From positions 58,666,711 to 58,730,710 of the forward strand of contig NC_080544.1 of NCBI RefSeq assembly GCF_028640845.1: a DNA stretch of 64,000 bases, written 5' to 3'. A program made the position numbers and the translations under genes. Source of the DNA: Ahaetulla prasina. Taxonomy: Eukaryota > Chordata > Lepidosauria > Squamata > Colubridae. The notes beneath the pieces are model-generated. The model saw only the letters and a list, made by a program, of their open reading frames with translations, was not told the DNA's origin and searched no databases. Within the stretch, counting starts at the first letter, position 1. Each line of letters begins with the position of its first letter. Of the stretch, positions 11,626 through 23,768 are shown one piece after another.

Positions 11626-14600
11626 CTGTAAATTCAGAGAGTTCAACATTAACATTTTAAAGCCAAAGTCTCTGCTAAATAGTTTAATTCCTTTTTAACA
11701 GAAGCAAGAAAAAATGAAGTTTTGCTAATTTGTTGCAGACAACACATAACAATTGGAAAATGAATTAAATTACAACAGTATAATTAACAATTAGAATCTT
11801 TTTGTGTCAAGCACATTAAAATTGTAGAGATATAATTCAATACTGAGCAAATGAAATAGATATAGATATATCTATAAATTTATTAGGATAGAAATGTCAC
11901 TATTTTATTTTTTAACCAATGATAAGCACCAGGAGTTTTCACAGTTTCTGAATAAAACTTCCAGAACTGCTAATTACTAGCTATATTGATTGGACTAATA
12001 GGAACATTCTCTCCAATTGGTTTATTAGAATAAGATTAAATAAAAATAGATTAAAGCAGCTCAGTAGGCAATGGTCACACATTAGTTTCATTTCGTAATG
12101 TTTTTAAAGACTAGAATAAATAGTAGAGAGAGTAATATGGTGAATGCATGATGTTTTGAGTTGTGTTCTACTGATATAAAACCTATGAAATAGTGTTTAA
12201 TGATTTGATGTGATTGTTTTTATTTGATGCAATTATTTCAGTTTTTGTTTAATGCTTTTGAAATTAATTTTATTGAGAAAAAATAAGCAGGCAAGTTACA
12301 GGTTTATATAAAGTAGGCAAAAGTGAAAACCTCTATTCTGCAAGTCCTGAAGTGATGAGAAATTGAGACTGTGGATGTATATTCATTTGATGGCGTGCAC
12401 AATCTCACACACATACACAGAATGAGCAAAATATTATTGGCAGTTTTCAGGATTATCTCTCTGCACACATGCTTATATATCAAATATAAAACAAAACTTA
12501 TATTCAGGCTTGAAACCAAGAAAGAAAACATAATGAACTGTCATTGGAGTCAGCAATATTGTACATGAATGTATGTAAAAATGTCATGCATATTTAATTC
12601 ACCACTATAAAAATATATAGATTTGCATTTTTATATCCCATATGTAAATAATTACCATATCCTTATAATTAAGACTTGATCTTACAAAATCTTTTCATGG
12701 ATCTTTTAAGGCCATTCTATTAACAATGACTACCACACTGAAATCTCACTGGATAGACTTGCTATAAAAAACACCAAATTACACTGGAGAATGCATCCCA
12801 CCTCCTCCATCCCTCCCTCTCTCTCAGGTTTGGAAGGTGTAGTACAGATGGAATATGATGAAACAGATTGACTCCAGGTTGGCAAAGGGGTGTGACAAGT
12901 TTATATACTCTCTGTGGCTCAAAGTACAATGTATGCTTAATGTGAATTAAAAGAAGCTGGATTAAATAAAAAAATAAAATTGGAAAATTGGAGCAAGAAA
13001 CAACAATAATCCATGCTATGTTGATCACATAACTCTGCTAGCTAAAATGCAAAGATCTGCAAGTGAAATTGTGGGCACTGTGAAAAAAAGCTAAATTAAA
13101 TATAAAAATACCAAACTATGACATCACATACAATGAGCAGCCTTAGGATTGATGATGAAGCTATCAAAGTGGTGGACAGTTTAGGATCAACCTTTTTAGT
13201 GATAGACATTTTTAAGATCAACTATGAACAATAAAGGAAAAAGCACTCAAGAAATGCACTTTACATTAGCACTTGATAGTATGCATAACATTATAAACTA
13301 TAATGTATATTTTATTCCTAAACTACATAGGAACAATTATTTTAAACTTTATTGTTTAAGGCAGAAGATTGTTCCATCTGCTTGATAATTTTGGTTTCCC
13401 CCTTTTTTACATTCTTTATAGTTATATCCTTTTGGGGTATGGTGAACTAAACAATATGCACCAAGTATAATCAGAATGCAAAATAGTACACTATAATATT
13501 GCAGATTTATTTTTGTTCTCTAATTGATAGCTTCAGATTTTTCTTTTTTATAGCAGAGGCACATTGCTCTCATTGAGCTAATTATCACAAATCCATTTGT
13601 TCATTTTTGCCAATGTACAGTATATGTGAAATTACCTATTCGAATGCATTTGCCAATTTAATTCCTATGTCCCATTTTGAAATATTCTTCTGGAATGGTT
13701 TATGTAGGGGTTTTTTTATTGTTCTTTCATAATCATCAATAAAGCTGGCCATTTTTCAGCTTACTTCTGTATTCAAATTGTTTATGAAAATCCACTTATC
13801 CTATTATAGATTTTAGTAATAAGAGTATTGTTTTTCCTTCTGTGCTAAAAGTAATTTTTTTATTCCTATTCTACATTTTACATTTCTCAAACAGTTAAGA
13901 TGCCGAATTGACTTCTGTGATTTACTTATACAGGTAATCCTCGATTTACAATTGAACCCAAAATATCTGTTGTTGAAACATTTGTTAAGTGAGTTTTGCT
14001 CACCTTTCGCGTCATAGTTTTTAAGTGAATCACTGTAGTTCTTAAATTAATAACCCAGTTGTTAATTGAATCTGGTTTCCCCATTGACTTTGCTGGTCAG
14101 AAGGTCACATAAGGGAAACATGTGACCCTGGGACACTGCTATCGTCATATATATGAGCCAGTTATCAAGCATCTGAATTTTGATCATGTGACCATGGGGG
14201 TGGTACAAAGGTTGTAACTGTGAAAAACGGCCATGTCACTTTTTTCAGTGCTGTTGTAACTTTGAACGGTCACTAAATGAACTATTGTAAGTTGAGGACT
14301 AACTGTATAGCCTTCATGACTAATATATTTATGAAATAAATTATAATCCAAAATGAATAAATGCTTTCTGATATCCAGAAGGAAACAATATAATTTAGAA
14401 AGTACCTAACGACAGTTTGAATTACTCCCAAGAAATCATCTACTCTAACATTTTTTTTTAAATGGGTGAACATGCAATTTCTTAATTTTCAACACAATTG
14501 TCCATCAGTTCTATATTATCATAACTCTAAAGTGCTGATTCTAAACAATGCTAATTCAAAAACCCTGTCAGTTATACCATCTACATTTCAAAAACCGTAA

Positions 14601-15600
14601 AGCCCATATTTTCTGATGTAAACAATTAAGTGAATTCAGATTACATCTGCTACAATACATCTGAAAAGCGTCATCACTTTCATTTTGTAAGACAATTTCT
14701 TATATGGAACCCCATTCCACGTAAAACAATGATTGTATTAAACACGTTTCTGCAGTATTGAAAACATAGTAAACGTACAGAAGGAATGGACTCGAGTTTG
14801 GAATATTCTTTCAGAGATGTCCAGCTGAAACAAACACCTCTCTGTACTAAATGAGAATTTCTGAATATAATAACATTTTATTTCAATTGTCTTTTATTAC
14901 CCCTATTTTAGTTCTATCTTTCCTGATTTTACAATTTACCATCTTTATAATTTTATTAGGGTTAAGGTTTTATTAGTTTCACAGTAACTTACTGTATAGC
15001 ATGTTTAATTTATATATAGTAAAAATCTAAGCACAAATTATCAACCCTGAAGAATTAGCCTAGGATTAATTAAATAATGAGTAGATATGTCTATTACAGA
15101 GAGATAATAAAAAGAAAATTCTGGAAAATGAATGGCTGATTTGCAGGAGTTTTGAGCAGGATCACTAAAAAGTAAAACGTTTCATTCCTGCTAATCAAGA
15201 AGCACAATTCGAGAGGTGCAATAAACCAATTGTCGGCTATATTCAGCACCACGGAGAGCAGCGTGAGCGTCGCGGGGCATATAAAGCATTCAAAGGAATG
15301 AGATGCTCACAGCATACAGACATCCCGGTGCAACCCTTCCTGTGGTTTTGTCACTGAACACTGATTGTTTTACGACTATCATTAAGCCAGCTAGAACGGC
15401 CAATGATAATGGATAAGGGAAGGCATAAGGCAAATCATCTGCCAGGCATTAAGCGATTTGGAAGACAAAAATATGGTAATCGCAGTAGGGGAATGGGAGG
15501 CTTGAAAAACGTAGCTGGCCTAAATGTGCGTTAGGGGCAGCACGATATCACCATGGGACACTGGGAGGCAAAAAGTAGCGCTCGCGCGGGCGGTCCTCAC
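11626..15600 (-). other. INA: INA intron 1
   Basis: This 3975 bp intron is AT-rich except at its 5' end, where the CpG-rich exon 1 begins. It contains one complete TA-flanked MITE at 13931-14305. A plus-strand TATA-like site lies near 15280. No other feature was found. Confidence 0.7.
13931..14305 (+). mobile_element. TA-flanked palindromic MITE, 375 bp
   Basis: It starts 'caggtaatcctcgattta', ends 'gttgaggactaactg', and is flanked by TA on both sides (13929-13930, 14306-14307). The termini are inverted repeats of about 22 bp. The TIR style and TA duplication resemble pogo/Tigger-type Tc1-mariner elements. It has no coding capacity. Six further complete or near-complete relatives and fragments are in this window. 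Confidence 0.75.
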
Positions 15601-16614
15601 CTGCAAGCCAAGCGCTTCGGCGTTGTGCCGCTCCTCCATCTCATTTAGCTGCCGCTCCAGGGATTCGTTGGCTCCGCGCAGGCTCTCCACCTCTAAAGTG
15701 CGGGCTTGCAGCTGGCGGCGGTACTCGCCGATCTCCTCGCGGCTGGCTCGGATGGCCTCGTTGTTGCGCGCCGCCTGCTCGCTGAGGTTGGCGAACTTGG
15801 CGCGGTACCACTCGTCGGCCGCCTGCAGGTTCTTGGCTGCCAACCCTTCGTACTGCGAGCGTAGCTCCTTCAGCGCCGCAGTCAGATCGGCCTTGGTGGC
15901 GTCCGGCTCGAAGGCAGCCAGCTGGGTTGGCTGCAAGGAGACGCTCAGCTCGGCCACCTCCTCGGCGTGGACCTTGCGCAGGAAGGCCAGCTCGTCGAGC
16001 AGGGCCTCCACCTTCTTCTCCAGAGCCATGCGCGCCAAGGTGGCGCCATCCACCTCCCGCTGCTGCGCGCGCAACGCCTGCTCAGTCTCCGCCTTGGCTC
16101 GCGCCTCCTCCTCGCAGTGCGCCCGTAAGAGCTGCACTTCCTCGGCCAGCCGCTCCCTTTCGAGCGCCCCCTGTGCCCGGGCGGCCTCCGTCTCGTCCAG
16201 TTGGGCCCTCAGCTCGCGGAGCTCATTCTGGAAGAGTTCGGCCAGGCCGCTGGGCTCGGCGTGACGCTGCCGCAGTGCGCTCAGCTCGGTCTCCAGGAGG
16301 CGATTGTGCTGCTCCAGCTGCCTCACTTTCTCGATGTAGCCGGCGAAGCGGTCGTTGAGTCCCTGCAGCTGCTCCTTCTCATTGGTGCGGGTCAGCCGAA
16401 ATTCGTCATTCAGCGCCGTTGCCTGGCTGAGATCCAAGGTGTCTGCCTGCGCCAAGCGATACGAGACGGCGCGGTTGCTACAGCGGGATACAGACTGAGA
16501 TCGATAACTGCCGGCTGTGGCCGAACTGCCAAGACGGGAGGAGTAGCGGGGCGGCTCCCCGAATATCTTCCTGTAGGAAGAGGCCAAATAGTGGGAATCC
16601 GAAGAGAAATTCAT
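15601..16614 (-). CDS. INA: INA exon 1: head and most of the rod domain
   Basis: Alpha-internexin is a class IV intermediate filament protein that co-assembles with neurofilament subunits in axons. Exon 1 is 1014 bp (338 codons), from ATG at 16614 to a GTGAGG donor just below 15601. Residues 1 to ~77 are the Ser/Arg-rich head. The helix-initiation motif [18 protein letters not shown] begins near residue 79, followed by coils 1A, 1B and the start of coil 2 with dense Glu/Arg/Leu heptads. [15 protein letters not shown] and EEWY-like [12 protein letters not shown] are family hallmarks. Exons 1+2+3 total 1443 bp, or 480 residues, slightly shorter than the ~499 of the human protein, mainly in the head. 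Frame 2 continues past the donor for 26 intronic codons, which are not part of the protein. Confidence 0.95.
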
Positions 16615-16650
16615 CCTGGAGGTTGTGGAGGGCTACATGCGACGCCCCGG

Positions 16651-16660
16651 TCTTATATAG
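16651..16660 (-). promoter_or_regulatory. INA: INA TATA box
   Basis: The minus strand reads CTATATAAGA about 40 nt upstream of the INA start codon. At the usual 25-30 nt spacing, initiation would fall near 16625-16630, giving a 5' UTR of only ~15 nt. Alternatively the TATA is not used. Confidence 0.55.
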
Positions 16661-16732
16661 AGAGGCGGATCGCCGGTTCCGCTGCAGAAAGGCGGGGGAC
16701 GTGCGCTTCTAGGGCGCGGCCAAGGGAAGGGG

Positions 16733-16762
16733 ATTGGTTTGGGAGGAATGGGCGGGGCCAAT
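16733..16762 (-). promoter_or_regulatory. INA: INA proximal promoter: CCAAT and GC boxes
   Basis: On the minus strand there is a CCAAT box at 16733-16737 and a GC box, CCCCGCCC, at about 16750-16757. An inverted CCAAT overlaps it at 16758-16762. They sit 75-110 bp upstream of the TATA box, a textbook spacing. Confidence 0.6.
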
Positions 16763-16829
16763 AATAGGGTGGCGCCAGGATGTTGGGCGTCAATGACAGT
16801 CTCGATCCTAAACACGTTTTCTTTCACTG

Positions 16830-17610
16830 CAAACTCTAGGGATCCTACAGTGTGGCCAGCTTTGGAAGGGAGAAAATGATTTGGAGTGGGACGGGACAGC
16901 TGACAGGAGACACTTAAAAGAATGTAGTCGTCGTTGGATTGCTGACTTAAGGTGGTGATTGATGTGTGTGTCTTCAGGACACAGAGCCATATAAGTGTGA
17001 GGAATAAGGAGTGTTATGCCAGGTCGGAGGCCGAGAGGTTCTCAAGGCTCTCATCAGAATAAACGAGAGCCACTTAATTGGCGTTTAGGGTTCCATTAAA
17101 TAAAATCCAAGAAGGCAGAAATGGAAAGCGACAGCTGGAGAATAAAAGACAGCTGGTTGCACAGTTAGTAAGAAGAATGGGTGGAAGACCGAACAATTTC
17201 ATGTTTATGGCCCTGCTTTCACGCCCTATTCTTGCACGCATTCCCTGTTGATTTTAACAGGGCTAGACTAGAAGAAACGCTGATGGAGCTGTCCATTTTG
17301 CCGCAGTGCTGATGTCGCTTCTTCTCAGCTACCCCTGGCGGATGAAAAGAGCGCAGCTTCTTTTCGCTTTTACGTTCAGAATCCGTAATAATACAAAGAA
17401 ACCGTTCTTTTTAGAAATCTCTTGTCTATTTTATACTGAATTCCAGCAGTAATACTGGTGTTAGGAGCAAGTGCTTTGTTTTAGGTTGCTTGAATACTCC
17501 AATACAAAATGGCAGGTTTCTTGTGTCCCATATCATCAATAAAGAAATTAAAGAAAACCTATGATGTTTTTAATTGCAAATTAATAGGTCATATAAATTG
17601 TCTACTATTT
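16830..17610. other. INA upstream intergenic DNA, no feature seen
   Basis: Mixed-composition sequence upstream of INA. No coding feature, repeat terminus or clear regulatory array could be supported. Distal enhancers of INA could lie here but cannot be recognised. Confidence 0.35.
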
Positions 17611-17624
17611 AAAATATTGCTGTT

Positions 17625-17870
17625 TGTGGATATATATATATTATCCATCTCCTCCCACTTATGACTGTATGACTGTAACCTTGTTGCTCGTATCCTTAAG
17701 ATTTATATTGACTGTTTCCCTATGACTATCATTAAGTGTTGTACCTTATGATTCTTGATGAACGTATCTTTTCTTTTATGTACACTGAGAACATATGCAC
17801 CAAGACAAATTCCTTGTGTGCCCAATTACACTTGGCCAATAAAGAATTTTATTATATTCTATTCATAGCT
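17625..17870 (+). repeat. LINE-type 3' end with pentanucleotide-like tail
   Basis: It ends 'cttggccaataaagaatttt' followed by a 'attatattctatt' tail. This 3' end is very frequent in snake genomes and often leads into an ATTCT-type microsatellite, consistent with a CR1-group LINE or dependent element. Only a few hundred bases are present (5'-truncated). Confidence 0.5.
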
Positions 17871-20396
17871 CTTTTCATGTCTCTTTACAGATTTTCTTAA
17901 ATGTTTTGTGTGCCTAATCCATTAAACTAAAATCCAATTATCTACAAACTGAATCTGTTTCACTATCTTGCTTCTGTACCATGGCCTCTTGATTTCTGGA
18001 TCACATCCCTTGCTTTTAGCTTCCATGATGATTTCTTAGATTACTGTTCAGAACCTGATAGTCTGTTATGTATAACTGTCTTTAAATCTTCTTTTATAAA
18101 CTTGATTACTTCATCTAATAAAAGAGGGAGTAGAACAATCTTTTTCTAATTAGATTCTGAATGTACATATCATTTGGTTGCTTATCTTCTTACCAAAGGC
18201 ACCTAGAAACAAATGTCTGCAACCTACAGAATTATGTTTTATCTTTAGATTAGAATACTATCTGAGCTGTATATGACCACCAGAATTCCATTTCCAGTCA
18301 CTCATTTCCCAGAACTGGCAGGATAGAAAATTACAGGTTTGTTTTTTTTAATTCTAGAGTGGATTTGAGACAGAATGGATGCTCCCTTTTGATTATGTTT
18401 TTTTCCTTAAGGCCTTTCCAAACTAGAAAATGACCAGAGATGTCACCTCTATCCATTCCATGGATGTCATAAGATCATTGGCTTCTGAGGGCCCCAGTCA
18501 AGACACAAACAGAAAGTTTGCTCTTAAGATGAGAGGTTGTCCAGCATTGTCCTAAAGGGCTTAGTTCAGGAAAAAAAAATTAGACATTTCAGGGACAGTT
18601 TGACATAGAGGAGATGGCATTAATCTAAATTCACTGAGGCATAAATCACCATGGCCAAATTCAATTTCTCCAGGAAGAAATTTTTGCAACTGACACACAA
18701 CCAATACTGAACAGGGATATCTTTTGATTTTCCATAAGCAGTGCCAAGTTCAGAAGCATTTCCAAAATTTTCTTCACAAAATATGCTAAAATTATGCTTT
18801 CCCTTATCAGGCTTTATTAAATAAACCACAATACAACTGGCTTACAAGTTATAGTGGTTGGGTTCATAAGATATACTAAGACAAAAACAAGAAAACTATA
18901 TTGGGAATTAGTATTTCTGAACCCAGTTTGACACCAGAATGGAGAGTAGCCCATTCAGTATATATTCTGCTGCATTCAATATCTCTCATCTCTAGTTATC
19001 TCTTGAATTCTGAATTAATCTTATTAACCACTTAATACCCAATCCATTTAGTTCAGGACTTCAAAAAGTTTCTTAATTGACATTTCCCCTCCACCCCAAA
19101 AATAATAGAGTTGGCTGTTGTAAAAATAAAGGTCCAATCTTAAAACTCTACTTACTGTCCAGGAACTACCCATCAACAGTAAATAAAATTCCACAGATTA
19201 TAGCCAAGATGCTGAATTATAATTGTAAGAGAATAGATAAAATCAAATTACAGCAAAACAATATCCCTGAGTTCCATGCTAATCAAATATTTCAATGGAA
19301 TGGCCAGTAGTATCAAATACTAGATGATTCAATAAAATTAAGATTCTCCCTCACCAGTTCCTGGCATCATGATAATCAATGTTAACAAAAACTGCACTTA
19401 AATAAATAGAAAATGAAACAATTATCTCCTTCCCAATAACAATTAGCCTGGAGTTTCTATTACTTGTATTACATTTTACTACATGACATCAATCAAACAT
19501 GCAGTACTGGAATCTTTTAAAAAAACGGCAACAAGTCTCTCCTGGTGGAATTGGGTGTAAGAAGTATGGAACTTTTTTTGAAAAATTAGTCCACAATATT
19601 AAATTATCCATATACAAGGAAACAAAGATAAGATTGCATGTATGTTTTTTTAAAATTTTCTTTTACATTTACTGTACACCTCTAGGTCCTCTCCACAGTA
19701 TGAGTAAAGCTGTTGGGGTTCCAAAGCAATAGGCTTCCTCAGTGAACTTCCCCAGTTGCAGATCAAAGAAAGAGAGGAGGAAAGTCACATGTAGAAACTG
19801 TTTCTCTCTAGCCCCTGAAATTTCAGAAGCAGCTCAGAAAAATGGAAAGAGTGGTCAAGAACAAGCAGTAAAGCTACCGGGATATCCAATCACTTTAGTT
19901 CCACTGTACAGTCTAGTAGTTCTTTCTCATATTGCTTTCAGATATTCCACTATAGCAAGGTCATTCCACATTCATTCATTACTTCGCTCACTTCTTTTTT
20001 TTCCCCCTTTGCACTAACAAGAATGCCTGTTGGGGCCCCAGCAGTGTGATCAGTTTCGTTTCAAGTATAAAGAAGCAAGAAATGAAGAAGGGACTCAAAT
20101 TTTCTGTGAGCCCTAAGGAGAGTGACTCCCCTCATCTCCCTTGTTTATATCCTGGAAGATGGTCGTTCAAAGGGACATACTATTTTCAGAGCATATCATC
20201 AGGTTTCCTTATTTATTACTGCTCTCCTTTTAATGTTTATGTTATGGGTTTTAAGTTTGTTTTCAAGTGGTTTGATTTGAAATTTCACTTCAATAAATAT
20301 TAGAATAAGCAATGTAATTCATTTCTCCTCTCTCAATGTGCCTTTTACATTGAACAAGTGTGAGAAAGTGTGAAAAAAAACCCTAGCATTGCTGCC
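17871..20396. other. Intergenic AT-rich DNA, no feature seen
   Basis: No exon, RNA gene or repeat terminus could be supported. Short open frames here look like chance frames in AT-rich DNA. Confidence 0.35.
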
Positions 20397-20424
20397 TTCA
20401 ATGACCTATATATAGGTCATTGAA
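20397..20424. repeat. Perfect 28 bp palindrome beside the retrotransposon
   Basis: The 14-mer 'ttcaatgacctata' is followed immediately by its exact reverse complement. It ends 2 bp before the target-site duplication of the Ty3/gypsy element (20427-20431). It can form a cruciform. Confidence 0.85.
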
Positions 20425-20431
20425 TTCTTAT

Positions 20432-20621
20432 TGTTAAGTTCTGGAAGTAACGAGGCTGGAGACCAGGGTAGTGACAACAGCTCTTTAATATAGGGTGAAC
20501 CCAGCAACAGGCTGGGGGAAAAACCTCTCCTTTTATACAGTTCTACTGGAGGCTTCGTCCAATCAGCAACGTGCTGATTTCCCGCTCAAATATTTAAAGG
20601 TACAAACATGAATACATAACA
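20432..20621 (-). repeat. 3' LTR of the Ty3/gypsy element
   Basis: 190 bp, beginning TGTTA and ending TAACA on either strand, identical to 24830-25019. It is unusually short for a vertebrate LTR. Read on the minus strand it includes a 'tatttgagcggg' segment and an AT-rich 'tataaaagga' TATA-like motif, and the plus strand carries 'ctccttttata'. Confidence 0.95.
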
Positions 20622-20634
20622 CTCCTCCCCTCCC
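20622..20634 (-). promoter_or_regulatory. Polypurine tract
   Basis: The minus strand reads GGGAGGGGAGGAG directly upstream of the 3' LTR. This is the expected priming site for plus-strand DNA synthesis. Confidence 0.85.
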
Positions 20635-20673
20635 AGAAAACACTTTGCCTCTATTTACATATGTATTTACATG

Positions 20674-21507
20674 TTATTTTTCGACGTAGTCACGCAAATA
20701 ACCTGGGCGTCTCCTAGTTCTTTCTGACCTGCGCGGTTCAGTTCTGGGTGGTGTTTTGAGCTGGTCGGAGGGGCTGTTTTCTCCTCCCAGCTCTTTCTCT
20801 GAGCCATCGGGCTCCGGATTATTGGCCGACTCTTTTTCTTGGCCATCCGGCCTTGGATTACTTTTGAAACTTTCCCTGCTGTTTCCCTCGGGAACCTGAT
20901 GGCGTCGCTGGAACTCTGGGACCTCAGCTAAGTCTTGCGCCTCCCCCGGGTCATTGTCAGCTGTGAATTCAAATTGGTATTGGTCATGATCTGTTTCATT
21001 TGGTTCGGTTTGATCAGTTATTCGTTTCCTTATCTGATCTATGTGGCGCCTCCACACTCGGTTGTCGGGTAGCTCTACCACGTACGATTTTGGGCCGGTT
21101 ATCTTTATTATTTGTCCTGCGAACCAACTAGGGCCGTCCCCATAGTTTTGGGCCCACACCCGGTCGCCTATGCTCATTTCCCTTGTCTTTTCTAGTTCCC
21201 CCTTGTAACCCTCTGGTGTGTAATGGGGATTCAAACGGTCAAGTGGGCACCGGAGTTTCCGTCCCATTAGTAATTCGGCTGGGCTTTTCCCGGTGGCCGT
21301 GCTTGGGGTTCTGTGCTGAACGGCTAGGAAGAAGTCTATCTTTGTTTGCCAGTCACCTGGCTTGAGCCTGGACAATGCCTCCTTAGCGCTCCGGACGGAA
21401 CGCTCTGCAAGGCCATTCGACGCAGGGTGGAAAGGCGCAGAGAGGGCATGTCGGATGCCCTCCTCCGCCAGGTATTCTTCAAACTGGGCTGCCGTGGTGG
21501 GGCCCAT
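20674..21507 (-). pseudogene. Ty3/gypsy integrase C-terminal part (broken pol)
   Basis: This 277-codon frame begins just after the second catalytic Asp of the integrase core, which lies in the next frame upstream. It carries the third catalytic acidic residue at Glu35, in the SNGLAERSVRS context. A GKSPAELLMGRKLR segment typical of gypsy integrases follows, then a C-terminal domain with WFAGQIIKITGPKSYVVEL. The end is a Pro/Glu/Arg-rich tail without an obvious chromodomain. It stops 52 nt before the 3' LTR. The frame change at its upstream edge is near a G3C4 run at about 21503-21510. Confidence 0.85.
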
Positions 21508-21840
21508 TGTCGAACACCAGAGTGCCCGGCAACCCGTGAGTTGCGAATAGGTGGCGCAGGGCTGCGATTACTGCTTCGGCCGTAGTGGATTTCATGAGTA
21601 TGATCTCCAACCATTTAGAGAATGCATCAACAACCACTAGGAACGTTTGGCCGTGGAAAGGGCCAGCAAAATCAATGTGGATTCTTGACCAGGGCCCTTG
21701 GGGCTTTTCCCATTCCTGACTGGGGCCGTTGGGGTAGAGGTCTGGACTCTTGGCAAGCCTGGCATTTCCCTACCCTCTCAGCAATCTCTGCGTCCATGAG
21801 TGGCCACCACACATAGCTTCTAGCTAACCCTTCATCCTTA
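21508..21840 (-). pseudogene. Ty3/gypsy integrase core, frameshifted
   Basis: Pieces of the integrase zinc-binding and catalytic core can be read here on the minus strand but lie in different frames. A CQAC from the zinc finger, an IHIDFAG segment with the first catalytic Asp and a DNGP segment with the second are all visible. At least two single-base shifts separate these from the flanking frames (near 21800-21840 and 21505). I describe but do not rejoin them. Confidence 0.75.
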
Positions 21841-22236
21841 CGATCCCTGGGTGACCCTCGTGGAGGAGGTCCAATACCTTTCCCTTAATTTATCCGGAAT
21901 TATTACACGATCACCCCATAACAGGCACCCCCCTTGAGCCGAGAGCTCATCTCGTTTTTTAACAAATTCTTTGAACCGTTCGCCCGGCGCAGCGAGCCAC
22001 CCTCTCTGTACCCAACCGAGTACAGTCCTTAACACAATGTCGGTATGATGCCGAGCCACTTCCTTAGATGTGACTGGGCCAGAGTCCAAAGAGTCAATAA
22101 GTAGGATGGGCGTCCCGGGTGGGGTCTTGATCGCCCCTGGTAGTGGGCATCGGCTTAACGCGTCTGCATGCCCCACTTCTTTTCCTGGTCGATGCTGCAG
22201 CTTGTATGCGAATAAGCGGCTAAGAATATAGTCCAT
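21838..22236 (-). pseudogene. Ty3/gypsy RNase H end and integrase N-terminal region
   Basis: This 132-codon frame starts within the RNase H/tether region. YKLQHRPGKEVGHADALSRC is the conserved motif at the end of Ty3/gypsy RNase H. It continues to the start of integrase, where VIIPDKLRERY is typical, and then shifts out of frame near 21840. It overlaps the RT frame at 22155-22236 in another reading frame, which marks a single-base indel near 22240. Confidence 0.8.
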
Positions 22237-23768
22237 CGGGTCAAGCGTGGCGAAAGTGCCACAGGCGTTGGGCGGTCGCCAGCCAGTATCCCTAGTAGCG
22301 GTCTGTGGTCAGTCACGATTTCAAAATTCCGCCCAAAGACATATTCGTGGAATTTTTTAACCCCTGACACAATGGCTAGTGCTTCTTTATCTAATTGGCT
22401 GTAGTTTCTCTCTGGGGAGGACATCGTTCTAGAGTAAAAAGCTATAGGGGCTTCTGTGCCGTTTGGAAGTCTATGGCTGAGTACAGCCCCCACCCCATAA
22501 GGGGAGGCATCGCAAACCAACACTAGGGGTAATGAGTTGTGATATTGTATGAGCAGGCTATCACTTGAGAGCAGGTTCTTTACTGCTTCGAAAGCCCTAT
22601 TTTCTGTCTTTCCCCAAGACCAAACAGTATTTTTCCCTAAGAGCCTATGCAGCGGTTCCGCAACGGTTGCTTTGTTCTTTAAAAAGACCGCATAGAAATT
22701 CACCAACCCCAGGAATGCCTGCAGCTCTGCTTTATTTTTAGGCGCTGGAGCCTTCCTAATTGCCTTGACCTTGCTCTCAGTAGGGTGAATTCCTTTCTTG
22801 TCTATCCGGTAGCCCAAGAAATCGACGGATTCGACCCCTATCTGGCATTTGTTTGCCTTGACTTTTAATCCGGCTGTCCGGAAAATCCCCAAAACCTTTC
22901 TTAAACGCTCCCCCAATTCCTCCATGTTTTCCCCTGAAATTAGGACGTCATCAAAGTAGGGGACTACCCCTGGGAGCCCCTGCAGTAGTCGTTCCATTAG
23001 GTTTTGGAACAACCCTGGTGCCACACTGACCCCAAATTGCAATCGGGTGCACTTGAATGCCCCCCTGTGCGTTACGATCGTTTGGGCTTCGGCTGTGCGG
23101 GCGTCTACGGGCAGTTGCTGGTAGGCTTGGGCCAAGTCTAACTTCGCAAAGACTTGCCCTTGCCCCAACGAGTGCAATAAGTGTTGCATCACGGGAACCG
23201 GGTAAGCGCTTTTCTGTAAGGCTTTGTTAAGCGTCGCCTTGTAGTCAGCGCAAATTCTAATTGACTCGTCCGACTTTATTGGGGTGACGATTGGCGTCTC
23301 CCACTTTGCGTGATCGACTGGCACCAAAATCCCCTGATTTATGAGCTTGTCCAGCTCCTTATCGATTTTTGGTTTTAGGGCAAAAGGGACTCTCCTCGCC
23401 TTAAGCCTAATGGGGGCTACCTGGGGGTCTAAGTTGAAGGAAATAGGGGTCCCCTTGTACTTGCCCAGGCAGTCCTTGAAGACATCTTCGAACTCGTTAA
23501 AGAGAATGTCTTTCAGGTTACAGTCACTTCTGTAGATGCCAGTCACTCCCATGCCCAGGGCACGAAACCAGTCTAGTCCCAACAGACTGGGCAGAGTTCC
23601 TTCGGCGATCGTGATGGGCAGGGTCTTCTTGTGTGGACCGTGCTCGACTCGGACGGAGGTGGTCCTCGAACAGGGATGCGATTCCCTGGTAGTCGTGGAC
23701 TCGTAGCCGTTGTGCTTGCAGGTGGCGCCGCGACGGACGGCAGCGACCGCCAAAGTGTCCCAGGACAT
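22155..23768 (-). pseudogene. Ty3/gypsy protease end, reverse transcriptase and RNase H
   Basis: This 537-codon frame includes the end of the aspartic protease (LPSLLGLDWFRALG near residues 59-72). The reverse transcriptase follows from about residue 118, with the fingers motif KLDLAQAYQQLPVD and the catalytic YFDD at residues 271-274 (22947-22958), then NFYAVFLKN in the thumb region. RNase H spans about residues 405-500, with VCDASPYGVGAVL, SQLDKEALAIV and VTDHRPL providing the Asp-Glu-Asp residues. It goes out of frame near 22240, just after RNase H. The RT active site itself is intact. This is the longest surviving frame of the element. Confidence 0.92.

Larger units (their letters stand above)
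15560..16800. promoter_or_regulatory. INA: CpG island covering INA exon 1 and promoter
   Basis: The sequence is GC-rich and dense in CpG, in sharp contrast to its surroundings. It spans the first coding exon and the proximal promoter of INA, as is usual for vertebrate neuronal filament genes with a GC-rich exon 1. Confidence 0.75.

Noticed and set aside
15524..16264. 246-codon plus-strand open frame over INA exon 1
   Set aside because: It is the complement of the GC-rich, stop-poor INA coding exon. Its composition (Ser/Arg/Ala) is that of an antisense shadow.
21183..21816. Several plus-strand frames over the retrotransposon
   Set aside because: They are antisense shadows of integrase. All recognisable domains are on the minus strand.
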